A DNA stretch of 64,000 bases from Veillonella denticariosi JCM 15641 (GCF_002959855.1 NZ_PPDB01000003.1:434001-498000), one strand, 5' to 3'. Shown: positions 27,516-36,667, numbered from the stretch's first letter. Notes: generated by a model not told the origin, from the sequence alone. A program made the numbers and translations.

Positions 27516-28125
27516 CCTTGGCGCACGAAGTGTAGGGTCTTCAAATCCTCCCTTACGAGGCTTAGTTAAAGATCTAATTTTAACTCATCAAATAGAACGC
27601 CCCTATCTCTAAAAACGACTTGGCGGCGCAGCAGTGGCCTTGGAGTCCCCCTGCGAGGTCTAGTTAAAGATCTAATTAGTCAGTAGCAGCTTAAATACAG
27701 GAATGAACATAGCTCCTAAAGCGACTTTGGCACACGAAGTGGGTGGCCTTCGGAATCCTCCCTTACGAGGCTTAGTTAAAGATCTAATTTTAACTCATCA
27801 AATAGAACGCCCCTATCTCTAAAAACGACTTGGCGGCGCAGCAGTGGCCTTGGAGTCCCCCTGCGAGGTCTAGTTAAAGATCTAATTAGTCAGTAGCAGC
27901 TTAAATACAGGAATGAACATAGCTCCTAAAGCGACTTTGGCACACGAAGTGGGTGGCCTTCGGAATCCTCCCTTACGAGGCTTAGTTAAAGATCTAATTT
28001 TAACTCATCAAATAGAACGCCCCTATCTCTAAAAACGACTTGGCGGCGCAGCAGTGGCCTTGGAGGCTTTTAGAGATAGGGGCGTTCCTTCATATTTGAT
28101 ATAAAATTAGAGCTTTAACGCCTCT
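27516..28125. repeat. Array of inverted arsC-like 3'-end copies, partly in 210-bp tandem repeats
   Basis: The block from about 27541 repeats with a period of 210 bp (2.5 copies; CCTTACGAGG at 27551, 27761 and 27971). Each period holds two diverged half-units. Each half-unit is a copy of the arsC-like gene's end (GAGGC..AGTTAAAGATCTAATT, compare its last codons, stop and flank read from the minus strand) followed by a core (ACGACTTGGCGGC or GCGACTTTGGCACAC). The last half-unit, 27977-28034, pairs with the gene end at 28068-28125. Confidence 0.8.
28015..28087 (-). terminator. arsC-like gene terminator with conserved 33-nt apical core
   Basis: A 20-bp perfect stem (28015-28034 against 28068-28087) encloses ACGACTTGGCGGC...GTGGC...GGAGGC. 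It begins 20 bp after the stop. The same 5' arm occurs in the two earlier 210-bp units without a matching 3' arm. Confidence 0.8.
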
Positions 28126-28460
28126 ACCCATTCGGCCTCTTTAAACCCGACGAGTACGCGGTCGTCCAGCACCAGAATAGGACGTTTCACCAACATCCCG
28201 TTCGATGCCAACAAAGCAAGTTTTTCCTCTTCACTGAGATTTGGCAACTTATCCTTCAATTGCTGCTCACGATATATCATACCGGACGTGTTGAAGAATG
28301 CTTTCAAATCCTTTCCGGATTGAGGATACCATGCCGCAATTTCCTCAGCTGTCGGATTTTCCGATTTGATATCACGATCGGTATATTTAATATTGTGATC
28401 GTCTAAAAATTTCTTTGCTTTTTTACAAGTTGTACATTTCGGATATTCTACGAATAACAT
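28107..28460 (-). CDS. ArsC/Spx-family thioredoxin-fold protein
   Basis: 117 residues, the family length. YPKCTTCKKAKKFLDDHNI gives a CxxC near the N-terminus, and NGMLVKRPILVLDDRVLVGF supplies the conserved RP loop. This is the YffB/ArsC-like group. Some members reduce arsenate with glutathione or thioredoxin, others act like Spx. No arsenic genes are near, so a specific role cannot be given. Confidence 0.88.
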   Translation of the reverse strand: MLFVEYPKCTTCKKAKKFLDDHNIKYTDRDIKSENPTAEEIAAWYPQSGKDLKAFFNTSGMIYREQQLKDKLPNLSEEEKLALLASNGMLVKRPILVLDDRVLVGFKEAEWVEALKL

Positions 28461-28517
28461 ATGGTCTCCTTTCCTATACTGTATAATCCTGCTTTTACCA
28501 TAAGTGTAACAAACATA

Positions 28518-28832
28518 TCAATTATCAACGGATTGATTAGCAACACATGTAATTTCTTTTAAATCTGCCTGAAGATTAACCATATCTTTCGCCTCAAGTA
28601 AGTCTAAATCCATTTGCATGCGAAGAAAAAAACCATTGGACATGCCAAAATATTTACATAATCTTAAATCTGTATCTGCTGTAATTTTACGCTTATTCTG
28701 CAAAATTTCTTGAATGCGAGACACAGGGACTTTAATATCCTTTGCCACACGATATGTACTAAGTCCTAATGGTCGCATAAACTCCTCCAATAAAACTTCA
28801 CTCATCTTTGGCACGGGAATCAGTTCACTCAT
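28518..28832 (-). CDS. higA: HigA-type antitoxin
   Basis: 104 residues. MSEVLLEEFMRPLGLSTYRV followed by VSRIQEILQNKRKITADTDL is the HigA/XRE helix-turn-helix pattern. It neutralises HigB and binds the operator of the pair. It begins 11 bp after the toxin stop, preceded by GGGAGG. Confidence 0.92.
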   Translation of the reverse strand: MSELIPVPKMSEVLLEEFMRPLGLSTYRVAKDIKVPVSRIQEILQNKRKITADTDLRLCKYFGMSNGFFLRMQMDLDLLEAKDMVNLQADLKEITCVANQSVDN

Positions 28833-28843
28833 TCTAATCCTCC

Positions 28844-29128
28844 CTAATGATAATCTACAATTTCTACATCATGTAAGTTGCAATCCTCATCTATACGAAA
28901 ACAAATACGATACTGCCTGTTGATTCTAATACTACACTGACCCTCTCTATCACCATGTAAAGCCTCAAATCGATTGCCTGGCGGAACCATAAAATCTTCT
29001 AAACATCGACAGGCATGAAGAAACCGTAATTTTAACAAAGCCTTCCGCTGAATATGAATCGGCAGATGCCGAGAATAACTACGGTAAAAAATTTTCTCTG
29101 TTTCCTTATCCTTAAATCCGATAATCAT
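28844..29128 (-). CDS. higB: HigB-type toxin (RelE superfamily mRNA interferase)
   Basis: 94 residues from the ATG at 29128, which has GGAG upstream. FKDKETEKIFYRSYSRHLP at the start and HGDREGQCSIRINRQYRICF near the end are HigB hallmarks. Members cleave mRNA on the ribosome. The toxin gene comes before the antitoxin gene, the usual higBA order, and a palindromic operator overlaps the promoter. Confidence 0.92.
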   Translation of the reverse strand: MIIGFKDKETEKIFYRSYSRHLPIHIQRKALLKLRFLHACRCLEDFMVPPGNRFEALHGDREGQCSIRINRQYRICFRIDEDCNLHDVEIVDYH

Positions 29129-29144
29129 AAACCAGCTCTCCTTT

Positions 29145-29173
29145 ATTATACCTGTAATACAGGTATAATTCAA
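29145..29173 (-). promoter_or_regulatory. higBA promoter and HigA operator
   Basis: ATTATACCTGTA-A-TACAGGTATAAT is a 25-bp palindrome around one central base (29145-29169). On the minus strand TTGAAT (29173-29168), 17 bp and TATAAT (29150-29145) form a good promoter, so the palindrome covers the -10 box and spacer. That is the expected layout for self-repression by HigA. Confidence 0.8.
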
Positions 29174-29417
29174 TATACTCTACCCGAATTGCAGGTACAA
29201 GAATGCTAATCTATGAATTATTTCTGTGAAAGTATGTCTAAAACCTGCTGATGTCACCAATGTTCACATCGTTCGCGGCCGAAAGATTCTCAAGGGCACG
29301 ACTGCCAATACTACAAAAGAGAAAACTACCGACAGCACATAGAAACATAAATTGACACCTCATTCTGAAGATAGCACGCTTACAACTAAAAATAATACAT
29401 ACAATATTTCTTTTGAT

Positions 29418-29543
29418 AGTAATCTACAGCATAAAAACTGAGTCAACAGAATGCTGAACTCAATCATAGTTGTATTAAATAGTAATCTACAGCATAAAAA
29501 ATGAGTCCGCAGAATAGCGAACTCAGTCATATGTTGTATTAAA
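29418..29543 (-). terminator. Two tandem terminators in a 63-bp direct duplication
   Basis: A 63-bp unit starting AGTAATCTACAGCATAAAAA occurs at 29418 and 29481. Each unit carries a hairpin (29502-29525 and 29439-29462) followed on the minus strand by a T run. They lie after the DUF554 gene. The rest of the 29129-29638 gap holds only the higBA promoter. Confidence 0.75.
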
Positions 29544-29638
29544 TTATATATTCGGATGTCTGATAGATGATTCATCGGAAGAACCGAAAAATTATATAAC
29601 AAAATCCTGAAGTAATGTATAGAGCCACCGCACAAGAA

Positions 29639-30355
29639 TCAAAGGAAAAACGTCAGCCCCATAGCTACAAATATGGCCGGCAACAAATTGGCGATGCGTA
29701 TTTTACCGGGCCAGATTAAATCGATGCCGACGCAGAAAATCAAAATCGATCCCACATAGGACAGATTATCGATAGCGCTTTGTGTCATGAGAGGCGCCGC
29801 AACGTGTGCCATAGCGGTAATAATCCATTGGGTCACGCCAACAGGAAAAAAGGAAAATAATGCACCTTTACCCATGGATGACGCCATGACCATAACGATA
29901 ATACCATCGAGGATGCCTTTCAGCAGCAATGTCTGATAATTACCGGTAAGACCGTCCTGAATAGAGCCGAGCACGCCCATGGCCCCCACGGTAAATGTAA
30001 GGGACGCCGTAATAAAAGCATGTGTAAATTGCGGATCTCCGGAATTGCCCGTACGAGCTTTCACCCAGTCACCGAGCATCGTAATGAGCCTGTTAAAATC
30101 TATGATTTCGCCGATAACAGCGCCCGCCACCATGCTGATAATCATCAACAGCGGACCGGACGTCTGAATCGTGCCGTTCACGATGACCAGCATAAACTGC
30201 ATGGCCCCGCTCATACCGAGAAGCAGAACGATGATACCGCTCACCATCATGAGGGTCTGCTTCAAATTGTCCTTCATGGAACGCCGAAACGCGAGCCCGA
30301 TAAGGCTCCCCGCAATAATAAGGACCACGTTAATAACCGTCCCCAAACCAAACAT
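29639..30355 (-). CDS. DUF554 family membrane protein
   Basis: 238 residues from the ATG at 30355, after AGGAAAGG. It has about six to seven hydrophobic segments. MFGLGTVINVVLIIAGSLIGL at the start and GKALFSFFPVG-like and ILIFCVGIDLIWP blocks match the DUF554 (YdfK-like) family. Function is not established. The upstream region contains GTGAAAG. Confidence 0.82.
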   Translation of the reverse strand: MFGLGTVINVVLIIAGSLIGLAFRRSMKDNLKQTLMMVSGIIVLLLGMSGAMQFMLVIVNGTIQTSGPLLMIISMVAGAVIGEIIDFNRLITMLGDWVKARTGNSGDPQFTHAFITASLTFTVGAMGVLGSIQDGLTGNYQTLLLKGILDGIIVMVMASSMGKGALFSFFPVGVTQWIITAMAHVAAPLMTQSAIDNLSYVGSILIFCVGIDLIWPGKIRIANLLPAIFVAMGLTFFL

Positions 30356-30447
30356 ACTGATTCCTTTCCTGTGAAAGCTGCCCCTCTTAGTCGGACGGAC
30401 TTTATTTATATGCATTTTCGCATTTAAAAATCAACTTATAGCCCGAA

Positions 30448-30541
30448 ACATTCAAGCATGAACAGTCTGTAAATATTCAAGCATGAACAGCCTATAAACA
30501 TTCACACATAAACAACCCGTAAACATTCACGCATAGAAGCC
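30448..30541. repeat. 25-bp tandem repeats (3.8 copies)
   Basis: ACATTCAAGCATGAACAGYCTRTAA repeats at 30448, 30473, 30498 and, in part, 30523, with increasing divergence. It lies directly after the tag stop codon. Confidence 0.8.
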
Positions 30542-30542
30542 T

Positions 30543-31145
30543 CTACTCATCATCTGCCGGCAAATGCACTACGTCCGCATTCTCATTGATTTCGTAAAAG
30601 CACGGACAGTCTTTAGCATGGTCGTTGATGAGGCCGGCCGCCTGCATATGAGAATAAATCGTTACAGGCCCGACAAACTTGAATCCCCGTTTCTTCAAGT
30701 CCTGACTGATCCGCGTGGACAAACCGTTCTTCGGCGGCACCTTTCCCTCCGGGTGACCGTCATAAATAATGGTCTTATGCCCTGTGAAAGCCCAGATATA
30801 GTCGCAAAAAGAACCGAACTCTCGCTGAATCCCCTGAAAAGCACGCGCATTATTGATGATGGCCTCTATTTTACGGCGTGCCTTAATCATGCCTTCCACC
30901 TTAAGGATACGCTGCACATCATCCTCGGTGTAGCGAGCCACCTTATCGATATCAAAATGATCAAAGCAGGACCGTATAATCTCCCGTTTGTTTAAAATCG
31001 TAAGCCAGCTGAGCCCGCACTGCAGATTTTCAAGGCAAAGATGCTCAAACTGATGTTGATCATCATGAACAGGCCGTCCCCACTCATAATCGTGATATGC
31101 ATGATACAACGGCGTCGTAGGCCATTCACAGATAAACTTTTCCAT
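30543..31145 (-). CDS. tag: DNA-3-methyladenine glycosylase I
   Basis: 200 residues from the ATG at 31145, after GGGAG. The zinc-binding Cys near the start (FICEWPTTPLYHAYHDYEWG), the helix-hairpin-helix region with GLSWLTILNKRE, and the late KDCPCFYE are all typical of Tag. It excises 3-methyladenine from alkylated DNA. Single gene. Confidence 0.93.
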   Translation of the reverse strand: MEKFICEWPTTPLYHAYHDYEWGRPVHDDQHQFEHLCLENLQCGLSWLTILNKREIIRSCFDHFDIDKVARYTEDDVQRILKVEGMIKARRKIEAIINNARAFQGIQREFGSFCDYIWAFTGHKTIIYDGHPEGKVPPKNGLSTRISQDLKKRGFKFVGPVTIYSHMQAAGLINDHAKDCPCFYEINENADVVHLPADDE

Positions 31146-31266
31146 AGAAAACTCCCGGGAAAATACAAAACAGTCTCTAACCGAACACCATTTCAAATTA
31201 CGAATAGATTGAAATACCTGACACTACTTTCACAATAAGAATTATCCTAAACGAATTGCACTATAC

Positions 31267-31773
31267 CTACGCTAAGCCCTGTGCCCACAGCAATATATCA
31301 TACATGAGGGCCATAACAAGCGCCATGATGAGATTGCCGCCGACATAAAACGGCACCAGATAATAGACGAACAGCAGCATTACGTGCAATGTTTTGCGAA
31401 TCCACGAAACCGACGTGCTCTTATGAACCTTATTATCGATTAAATCATATACGCGGCAGGCGGACTCTATTAGCCGCTGCATCCAGGCCGGGATGCTTTT
31501 ACCATCATTCAGCGCAGGGCAGTAAAGGAGCACAAGCGGCAGCACAATGGCATCAAGCGCCAACAACACGGCCAATGTGAGCGCAAAGAGATCAACATCG
31601 CCCTCCCACGTCAGAGGTCGAGCGATAAAATGAAGCCCCCACAAATAGGCTTTGTACACTATATACGGTTCTAACAGCCACAACAAAGGCTTCAATACAC
31701 TCATGAGACTACCTACACCAAACAGAATAATAAACGCATATGCACACGCTTCGGAGTGAACCGGCGATGACAT
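31267..31773 (-). CDS. Membrane protein of unknown function
   Basis: Up to 168 residues with about four hydrophobic segments (for example LFALTLAVLLALDAIVLPLVL and VMLLFVYYLVPFYVGG). No family is recognised. Neither the first ATG nor the internal ATG at MSVLKPLLW (residue 24) has a strong ribosome site, so the start is uncertain. Confidence 0.6.
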   Translation of the reverse strand: MSSPVHSEACAYAFIILFGVGSLMSVLKPLLWLLEPYIVYKAYLWGLHFIARPLTWEGDVDLFALTLAVLLALDAIVLPLVLLYCPALNDGKSIPAWMQRLIESACRVYDLIDNKVHKSTSVSWIRKTLHVMLLFVYYLVPFYVGGNLIMALVMALMYDILLWAQGLA

Positions 31774-31856
31774 ACGCGCAACAGTTTATAATATAAAACT
31801 AATTATAACAGATTTGAGGCAAATTGTGAGGTATAGATTCATAAAAATCACATAAA

Positions 31857-31891
31857 AATGTTGCTTTCAACATCATATTGAAAGCAACATT
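31857..31891 (-). terminator. Terminator after the flavin reductase gene
   Basis: AATGTTGCTTTCAA pairs perfectly with its complement over 14 bp and is followed on the minus strand by TTTTTATG. It lies 12 bp after the stop. Confidence 0.85.
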
Positions 31892-31903
31892 CTTACGAGG
31901 AGT

Positions 31904-32437
31904 CTATTCGACCACATCAATAATCTCGCCGATGTACATATAATGCGGTTCCCAACGATTGTGGCCCGCTTGCGTATACACAGGTGAATTAGCTGCATAA
32001 AACGCCTTCACATGATCTGCCAAATGAGCCTCATCAAATTGATGTTCATACAGTTTTCTGCATACGAATGTCAATTCCGCCTCCGCAAAGGTCACGTCAT
32101 CCCCTATCTTCACAGGCGTCAAACCGGAATTAGACACCTTATCCTCATTACGCCCCGAATGAGACCCCAAGTAACCGAGCGCCTGACGATAGCTGTCCGG
32201 AAAAAAGCTGACCGTAAATGTATCGTATTTAGCCATAAATTCCTGCGTATACCGTGCCGGATGAATATATACCGTCACCGTCGACATATCATCGTCATTA
32301 GGTCCCCAAATATTGCCGAGACTGCCCCAGCTGACGGTACATGTATTAAAATCATCTAGCGTGCCGGCCGTTACAAGTGCCCAACGGTCTGCGAACATGG
32401 TAAAAGCTTTGTAATTACGAGATTCAAACGGTTTCAT
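31904..32437 (-). CDS. Flavin reductase-like FMN-binding protein
   Basis: 177 residues. NTCTVSWGSLGNIWG, TVYIHPARYTQEFMAKYDTFTVSFF and ALGYLGSHSGRNEDK are the FMN-binding blocks of the flavin reductase-like domain used for reduced-flavin supply or small-molecule reduction. Monocistronic. The substrate is unknown. Confidence 0.85.
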   Translation of the reverse strand: MKPFESRNYKAFTMFADRWALVTAGTLDDFNTCTVSWGSLGNIWGPNDDDMSTVTVYIHPARYTQEFMAKYDTFTVSFFPDSYRQALGYLGSHSGRNEDKVSNSGLTPVKIGDDVTFAEAELTFVCRKLYEHQFDEAHLADHVKAFYAANSPVYTQAGHNRWEPHYMYIGEIIDVVE

Positions 32438-32505
32438 AGAGATACCCCCGTCATAACACTGACAATTTATTATCGAGCTATAATAGATTTGCTTTCAAAA
32501 ATATA

Positions 32506-32892
32506 CTAAAAAACTATCTTATTCTCCGGTTTATCTCCGTATTTATTTGTATTCTTATTCCCCGGGATAACCACTAACAGCAATTTAACAAACAGTAACA
32601 CCAAACCTATATCCGGCGACCAAATGGCAACGATACTGGATAAGATATAAACAAATGCAAGAAATGTCGGTCCATTCACATCATGAATGCGTCGCGAGGC
32701 CACCGCTAATTCTCGAAGGATAGCAATAAACACAATCGGTCCGCCGATACAAATACCGACTGTGGAAAATTTAGTCAAGCCCAGAATATATCCACCCACA
32801 AAACCGATAACAAAGACGATTAATAAATTAACTAAAAAAGATCGACGATTCATCCGTCCGGATAAAGATAACAGTGCTTTCAATTGTTCCAT
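32506..32892 (-). CDS. DUF805 family membrane protein
   Basis: 128 residues from the ATG at 32892, spaced well from GAGGATG. LLSLSGRMNRRSFLVNLLI and ASRRIHDVNG are the two DUF805 signatures, with three to four membrane segments. Function unknown. Confidence 0.85.
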   Translation of the reverse strand: MEQLKALLSLSGRMNRRSFLVNLLIVFVIGFVGGYILGLTKFSTVGICIGGPIVFIAILRELAVASRRIHDVNGPTFLAFVYILSSIVAIWSPDIGLVLLFVKLLLVVIPGNKNTNKYGDKPENKIVF

Positions 32893-32952
32893 ATGTATCA
32901 TCCTCTTTCTCATATCTATTCATGCAGACAATCATGACCATTTGTGAAAGAA

Positions 32953-32983
32953 AACGCACGCTCTCACTACAAGAACGTGCGTT
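32953..32983 (-). terminator. Terminator after the small secreted protein gene
   Basis: AACGCACG pairs with CGTGCGTT across a 15-nt loop. On the minus strand it is followed by TTCTTTC. Confidence 0.7.
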
Positions 32984-33072
32984 GTTGAAATCATTTATTT
33001 TCGCGCAGGAAATAAGCTTTCACCTGATTCAATCAGTATATGAGCCTATCAGAATTCAGCGAGAGCCGATTA

Positions 33073-33447
33073 TTATTTACCGCCCCAGATAAGTCGGTAT
33101 ACAGCATAAGCCGGTGTACCAGGAGTTACCTTATGAGCCTGTTTGTTGGTTTTTTCCTCTTTCACCACATATCCCTGAGGATTATATAAAGTGACTTTAA
33201 GATCCTTTACTTCGCGTTTTTTATTATTGAATTCTTCAGTCACGATATAGTGATAACCTTCAGCATCCATCGCCTTGATATCCAATGTAGCTTTCTTATC
33301 ATCCTTCTTAACGGAATCGTTATCGATAGACCAGGTAATACCGTTATTATCAGTACCTACAGTATACCAGTTAGCCGCATCAACACTACCGATACCGCCG
33401 ATTAATAAAGCCCCTGCTGCCAATACAGCTGCCAATGTTTTTTTCAT
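33073..33447 (-). CDS. Small secreted protein, family B
   Basis: 124 residues from the ATG at 33447, after GAGAGG. A signal peptide (KKTLAAVLAAGALLIGGIG, cleavage near VDA) precedes NWYTVGTDNNGITWSIDNDS. It is clearly homologous to the product at 36758: W(S/F)IDN(D/A)SV, KxDD, ATxxxK, EGxxYI and a C-terminal W-G-K. Probably periplasmic. Function unknown. Confidence 0.8.
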   Translation of the reverse strand: MKKTLAAVLAAGALLIGGIGSVDAANWYTVGTDNNGITWSIDNDSVKKDDKKATLDIKAMDAEGYHYIVTEEFNNKKREVKDLKVTLYNPQGYVVKEEKTNKQAHKVTPGTPAYAVYRLIWGGK

Positions 33448-33695
33448 ATCAATACCTCTCATAAAAAATAAAATATAAAGATAGTATATAAGGGAAAAAT
33501 AAATATTGTATGAAAATTATCTCTATCAACCGGCATCAAAGTATTTCCGAAATATACAATCACTCCAGAATTAAATCGATAGAAATCTACTTATAAAAAT
33601 CTTCCATCAATCTATTCAAATCAGTTTTTAACACTATTTGTCTCTGTGAAGTTAATTGACATATTAATGATATCAACATAGTAATTCATCTTCTC

Positions 33696-34793
33696 TCAAT
33701 TTCGAAAGAAACGATAAAAATTCGGCATAAGTTGAGTAACTAACTCTGTCGGTTCATATAGAACAAACTTCTTCACTTTTCTTGCTTTCAGTAACTTTGC
33801 ATCTTTTAAAATTTGTAAGTGTCTCGATACACTTGAATCAGTCATTAATAAAATTTGTGCTAAAGACTGCGTCGTACATGGTTTCTCCAAAACATAGTTC
33901 ATAATTTGCAGCCGCACTGAATCGCTCAAGGCTTTAAAAATAGTAACTAATCCCTCCGGTGTGGAGTTATAGTAACTTGGTTGCTCCATAATATCATAAG
34001 TAATAGCAATTCCTTGATTAAAAGATTCAACAAACAGATGCGGCCAAATAAAATAGCTTGGTAACAGCATAATAGAGTCACTGTCCTTTAAATGAATCTC
34101 TTGGTCAAAAGGTTTAATAATGGATAAGGCATCTTTTTTCCAATGAATTCGATCAATTTGTAAATGATTAAACATCTCTATAAAACCTTTTTCCCTCAAA
34201 AATGAAGATTGCTTTTGTATTTCAATTAAAAGCTTTTGCTCAATTGATTTTTCTTTCCAAGTATCATCAAAAATTGATTTTCTATACCAATCAATAAAAG
34301 AAAAAAGCCTCCGGTAAACACTTGTAGCATTTCGCTTCAAATCTTTAAGCAATTGATCATTTTCATTTAAAGAAAAATCTTTCCACTCTAGTCCTTTTGC
34401 TAATGTTGGAATAAAGGCATTTTCTCTATCATCTATTATTCTCTCCAAATACTCAATTAATCGAATAGTCGGATAATTAACAAGAAATTCCTTTAAATTT
34501 TGTATTTCCTCTTCAATCGTTGTCATATGATAACGAAAATTACAAAGCAAAATAGGAGAGACCCCCAGTTCATAAAAAAGTTGGAAATAATGAAGATTCT
34601 CATAAAATTCTTCAGTAAGTTTATCTTGTATCTCAATCACCCAATCAATATTAGTTCCATGATGGCGCGGATTTAAAAGCACATGTAAACTTCTAAAAAG
34701 TTCATTTAAAGGGGAATACACAAATTGTATTCTTTGTATTAACGTTTCATTTGTTTCCAAAGCATAATCGCTAAACCGAATTGTAATAGCCAT
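33696..34793 (-). CDS. ArsR-type winged-helix transcriptional regulator with large N-terminal domain
   Basis: 365 residues. The start is set at 34793, because GGAGG directly abuts the earlier ATG. The last ~85 residues form an ArsR winged helix (EGLVTIFKALSDSVRLQIMNYVLEKP, TQSLAQILLMTDSSVSRHLQ). The first ~270 residues are helical and of unknown role, likely ligand sensing. It is divergent from an MFS exporter, with an inverted repeat between them, so it probably controls that gene. Base composition is AT-rich with AAA- and TTA-type codons, unlike its neighbours. Confidence 0.82.
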   Translation of the reverse strand: MAITIRFSDYALETNETLIQRIQFVYSPLNELFRSLHVLLNPRHHGTNIDWVIEIQDKLTEEFYENLHYFQLFYELGVSPILLCNFRYHMTTIEEEIQNLKEFLVNYPTIRLIEYLERIIDDRENAFIPTLAKGLEWKDFSLNENDQLLKDLKRNATSVYRRLFSFIDWYRKSIFDDTWKEKSIEQKLLIEIQKQSSFLREKGFIEMFNHLQIDRIHWKKDALSIIKPFDQEIHLKDSDSIMLLPSYFIWPHLFVESFNQGIAITYDIMEQPSYYNSTPEGLVTIFKALSDSVRLQIMNYVLEKPCTTQSLAQILLMTDSSVSRHLQILKDAKLLKARKVKKFVLYEPTELVTQLMPNFYRFFRN

Positions 34794-34807
34794 AAACATC
34801 CTCCTAT

Positions 34808-34860
34808 ACGATTCGATATTTTTTGAATCGTTTGATTATAGACTTTAGACTTATTATATT
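34808..34860 (+). promoter_or_regulatory. Operator and promoter of the acquired MFS gene
   Basis: ACGATTC (34808-34814) and GAATCGT (34825-34831) form an inverted repeat directly upstream of TTGATT (34832-34837), 17 bp and TATATT (34855-34860). A winged-helix repressor bound here would cover both divergent starts. Confidence 0.55.
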
Positions 34861-34896
34861 ATACTTAAATAGTTTTAAAGAAAAGGAGAAATCTTT

Positions 34897-36249
34897 ATGA
34901 ATAAACAATTGCAAGATTTACTCATAACAATTGTTGCAGGTATGGGAATGTTATTATCCACTCTCGATACAGGAATTATCAATATAGCATTACCCTTTTT
35001 AAAAGAACAATTTCAAACTTCAACTGATATTGCAGCCTTCACAATAACCGGTTATACTTTAGCTTTAGCTATCTCTATCCTACCTTTAGGCGTATTAAGC
35101 GATAAATTTGGAAAATTAAAAATTTCGTATTTAGGATTCGTGCTTTTTGGTCTAAGTTCTCTATTTTGTGGCTTAATTAACAATATCAGTTTATTAATTA
35201 TTGGACGAATTTTTCAAGGCATAGGAGCGGCTGCTTTACAAGCTACTTCTGCCGCACTAATTACAACTTTAGTTTCTGAAAAACGTAAAAATAGCTCTAT
35301 TGGTATCCTCGGAATTATGATTGGTCTAGGCCCAATCCTAGGGCCCTCTTTAGGCGGGATCATACTTTCTTTAAGTTTCTGGCAACTTATTTTTTTGATA
35401 AATATTCCTTTTGTAATTCTCGGAATTGCATGTAATAATTTTCTTCTCAATAAACTCTCCGAAAAAAACAACAAACGGCAATTAGATATTCTTGGAATTA
35501 CCATAAACGCTCTAATGTTAGTTTCACTCTTATTAGGATTATCTTTATTAAACAAATTACATCTATTTATAGTTGGTATAATCCTGATACTATCCAGCTT
35601 GTTGCTCGGAATTATATTTTACTATGTGGAACTTAATAACAAACATGCACTTATCGATATCAAAGGATTAAAAAATAATCCTCAAGTAATCTCTTACCTT
35701 CTTCAAACAGTTACCTTCGGCTTTGCCTCCGCAATGATATTTTTACTTCCCCCCTTCATTTTTGAACAATCATATCATCTAGAAGTTGGGCAAACTGGAT
35801 TTCTTGTTTTAGGAGCTCCTACAGGGCTGGTGCTTTTTTCAAGAATATCCAGTAAAATCAATAACGGAGATAAAAATAAACTATTCAGCCATATTGGTCT
35901 AAGTATTATTATCATATCCTTGATTTTTCTTTTACTAATCAATCCTAACTGGCCTTATCAACTCTTAACATTAGGATTATTCATTTACGGTATTGGTGGT
36001 GGATACTTTCAACCGGCTAATATTGCCAGTATCATGCAAGCCAGTCCTATGGAAATCCAAGGAAGTACAGGAGCTTTGCAACGAATGCTGCAAAATATTG
36101 CGATTTCAATCGGTTCAGCTATTGGTGCAACTTGCTTAAATATTTGGTCAAATGATTTATTATTAGCAACTCGAATTGGTTGGGGAATTACACTAATTCT
36201 AGTTATCATAAGCTTAAAAGAAGTAATTAAATTTTTCCATCATAAATAA
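34897..36249 (+). CDS. MFS drug-exporter-like permease (DHA2 type), probably acquired
   Basis: 450 residues with about 12-14 hydrophobic segments. LLSTLDTGIINIALPFL is the first-helix motif of drug:H+ antiporters, GRIFQGIGAAALQATSAALI is motif B/C-like, and PILGPSLGGI is the antiporter motif. AAAGGAG precedes the start. The codon use is far more AT-rich than in flanking genes and matches the divergent regulator, so the pair was likely acquired together from a low-GC Firmicute. The exported compound is unknown. Confidence 0.88.
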   Translation: MNKQLQDLLITIVAGMGMLLSTLDTGIINIALPFLKEQFQTSTDIAAFTITGYTLALAISILPLGVLSDKFGKLKISYLGFVLFGLSSLFCGLINNISLLIIGRIFQGIGAAALQATSAALITTLVSEKRKNSSIGILGIMIGLGPILGPSLGGIILSLSFWQLIFLINIPFVILGIACNNFLLNKLSEKNNKRQLDILGITINALMLVSLLLGLSLLNKLHLFIVGIILILSSLLLGIIFYYVELNNKHALIDIKGLKNNPQVISYLLQTVTFGFASAMIFLLPPFIFEQSYHLEVGQTGFLVLGAPTGLVLFSRISSKINNGDKNKLFSHIGLSIIIISLIFLLLINPNWPYQLLTLGLFIYGIGGGYFQPANIASIMQASPMEIQGSTGALQRMLQNIAISIGSAIGATCLNIWSNDLLLATRIGWGITLILVIISLKEVIKFFHHK

Positions 36250-36266
36250 TTAATTTATTCTAATCT

Positions 36267-36305
36267 AGAGGCTGTAATTAAAACTTAGTTCTAATTACAG
36301 CCTCT
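36267..36305 (+). terminator. Terminator after the MFS gene
   Basis: AGAGGCTGTAATTA (36267-36280) pairs perfectly with 36292-36305 and lies 18 bp after the stop. Confidence 0.85.
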
Positions 36306-36470
36306 TTGTCATATTCATTCAACAACAAATCCTTCCTAAAAACGAAGGCGCACTCTCCTAGGAACGTTATGCCCTCTGAGGGAAAATTTAATCCAACACG
36401 CTTGAATATAGATATTCGCTCTGAATGCATAATGCCTGACAAGAAAAAGACACGAACCTCCTCTGAAAGC

Positions 36471-36603
36471 CGAACTTTATCCTCACTGTGGATTTTCCTT
36501 CACTGCTTCGCAGTTTGGTAAATCTTACGTTCGGAACTAAATGATGCTTGGCATCTATACGTCCCTACGGTCCTCTATCTGCTCAAGCCCTACTTAGCCG
36601 CAC
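36471..36603 (-). other. Structured insert in a core, copy 1
   Basis: 133 bp that share nearly all blocks with 46358-46475: CGAACTTTATCCTCACTGTGG, then a variable hairpin, then AATCTTACGTTCGGAACTAA and GATGCTTGGCATC, ACGTCCCTACGGTCCTCTAT, CTCAAGCCCTACTTA. It splits the core between ACGA and CTTAG. On the minus strand it could fold into several helices. Confidence 0.6.
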
Positions 36604-36667
36604 ATGGCGGGTGACCTTGGAGGCTATTTCTATTATTGCAAGGCCCTCTGAAAATAAGCTAATACAC

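Noticed and set aside
27516-28087. CRISPR array
   Set aside because: The repeated units are long and contain copies of the neighbouring gene end. There are no uniform 25-40-bp repeats with unique spacers and no cas genes in the window.
29360-29635. 91-codon open frame on the minus strand
   Set aside because: It is a translation of the duplicated terminator region after the DUF554 gene.
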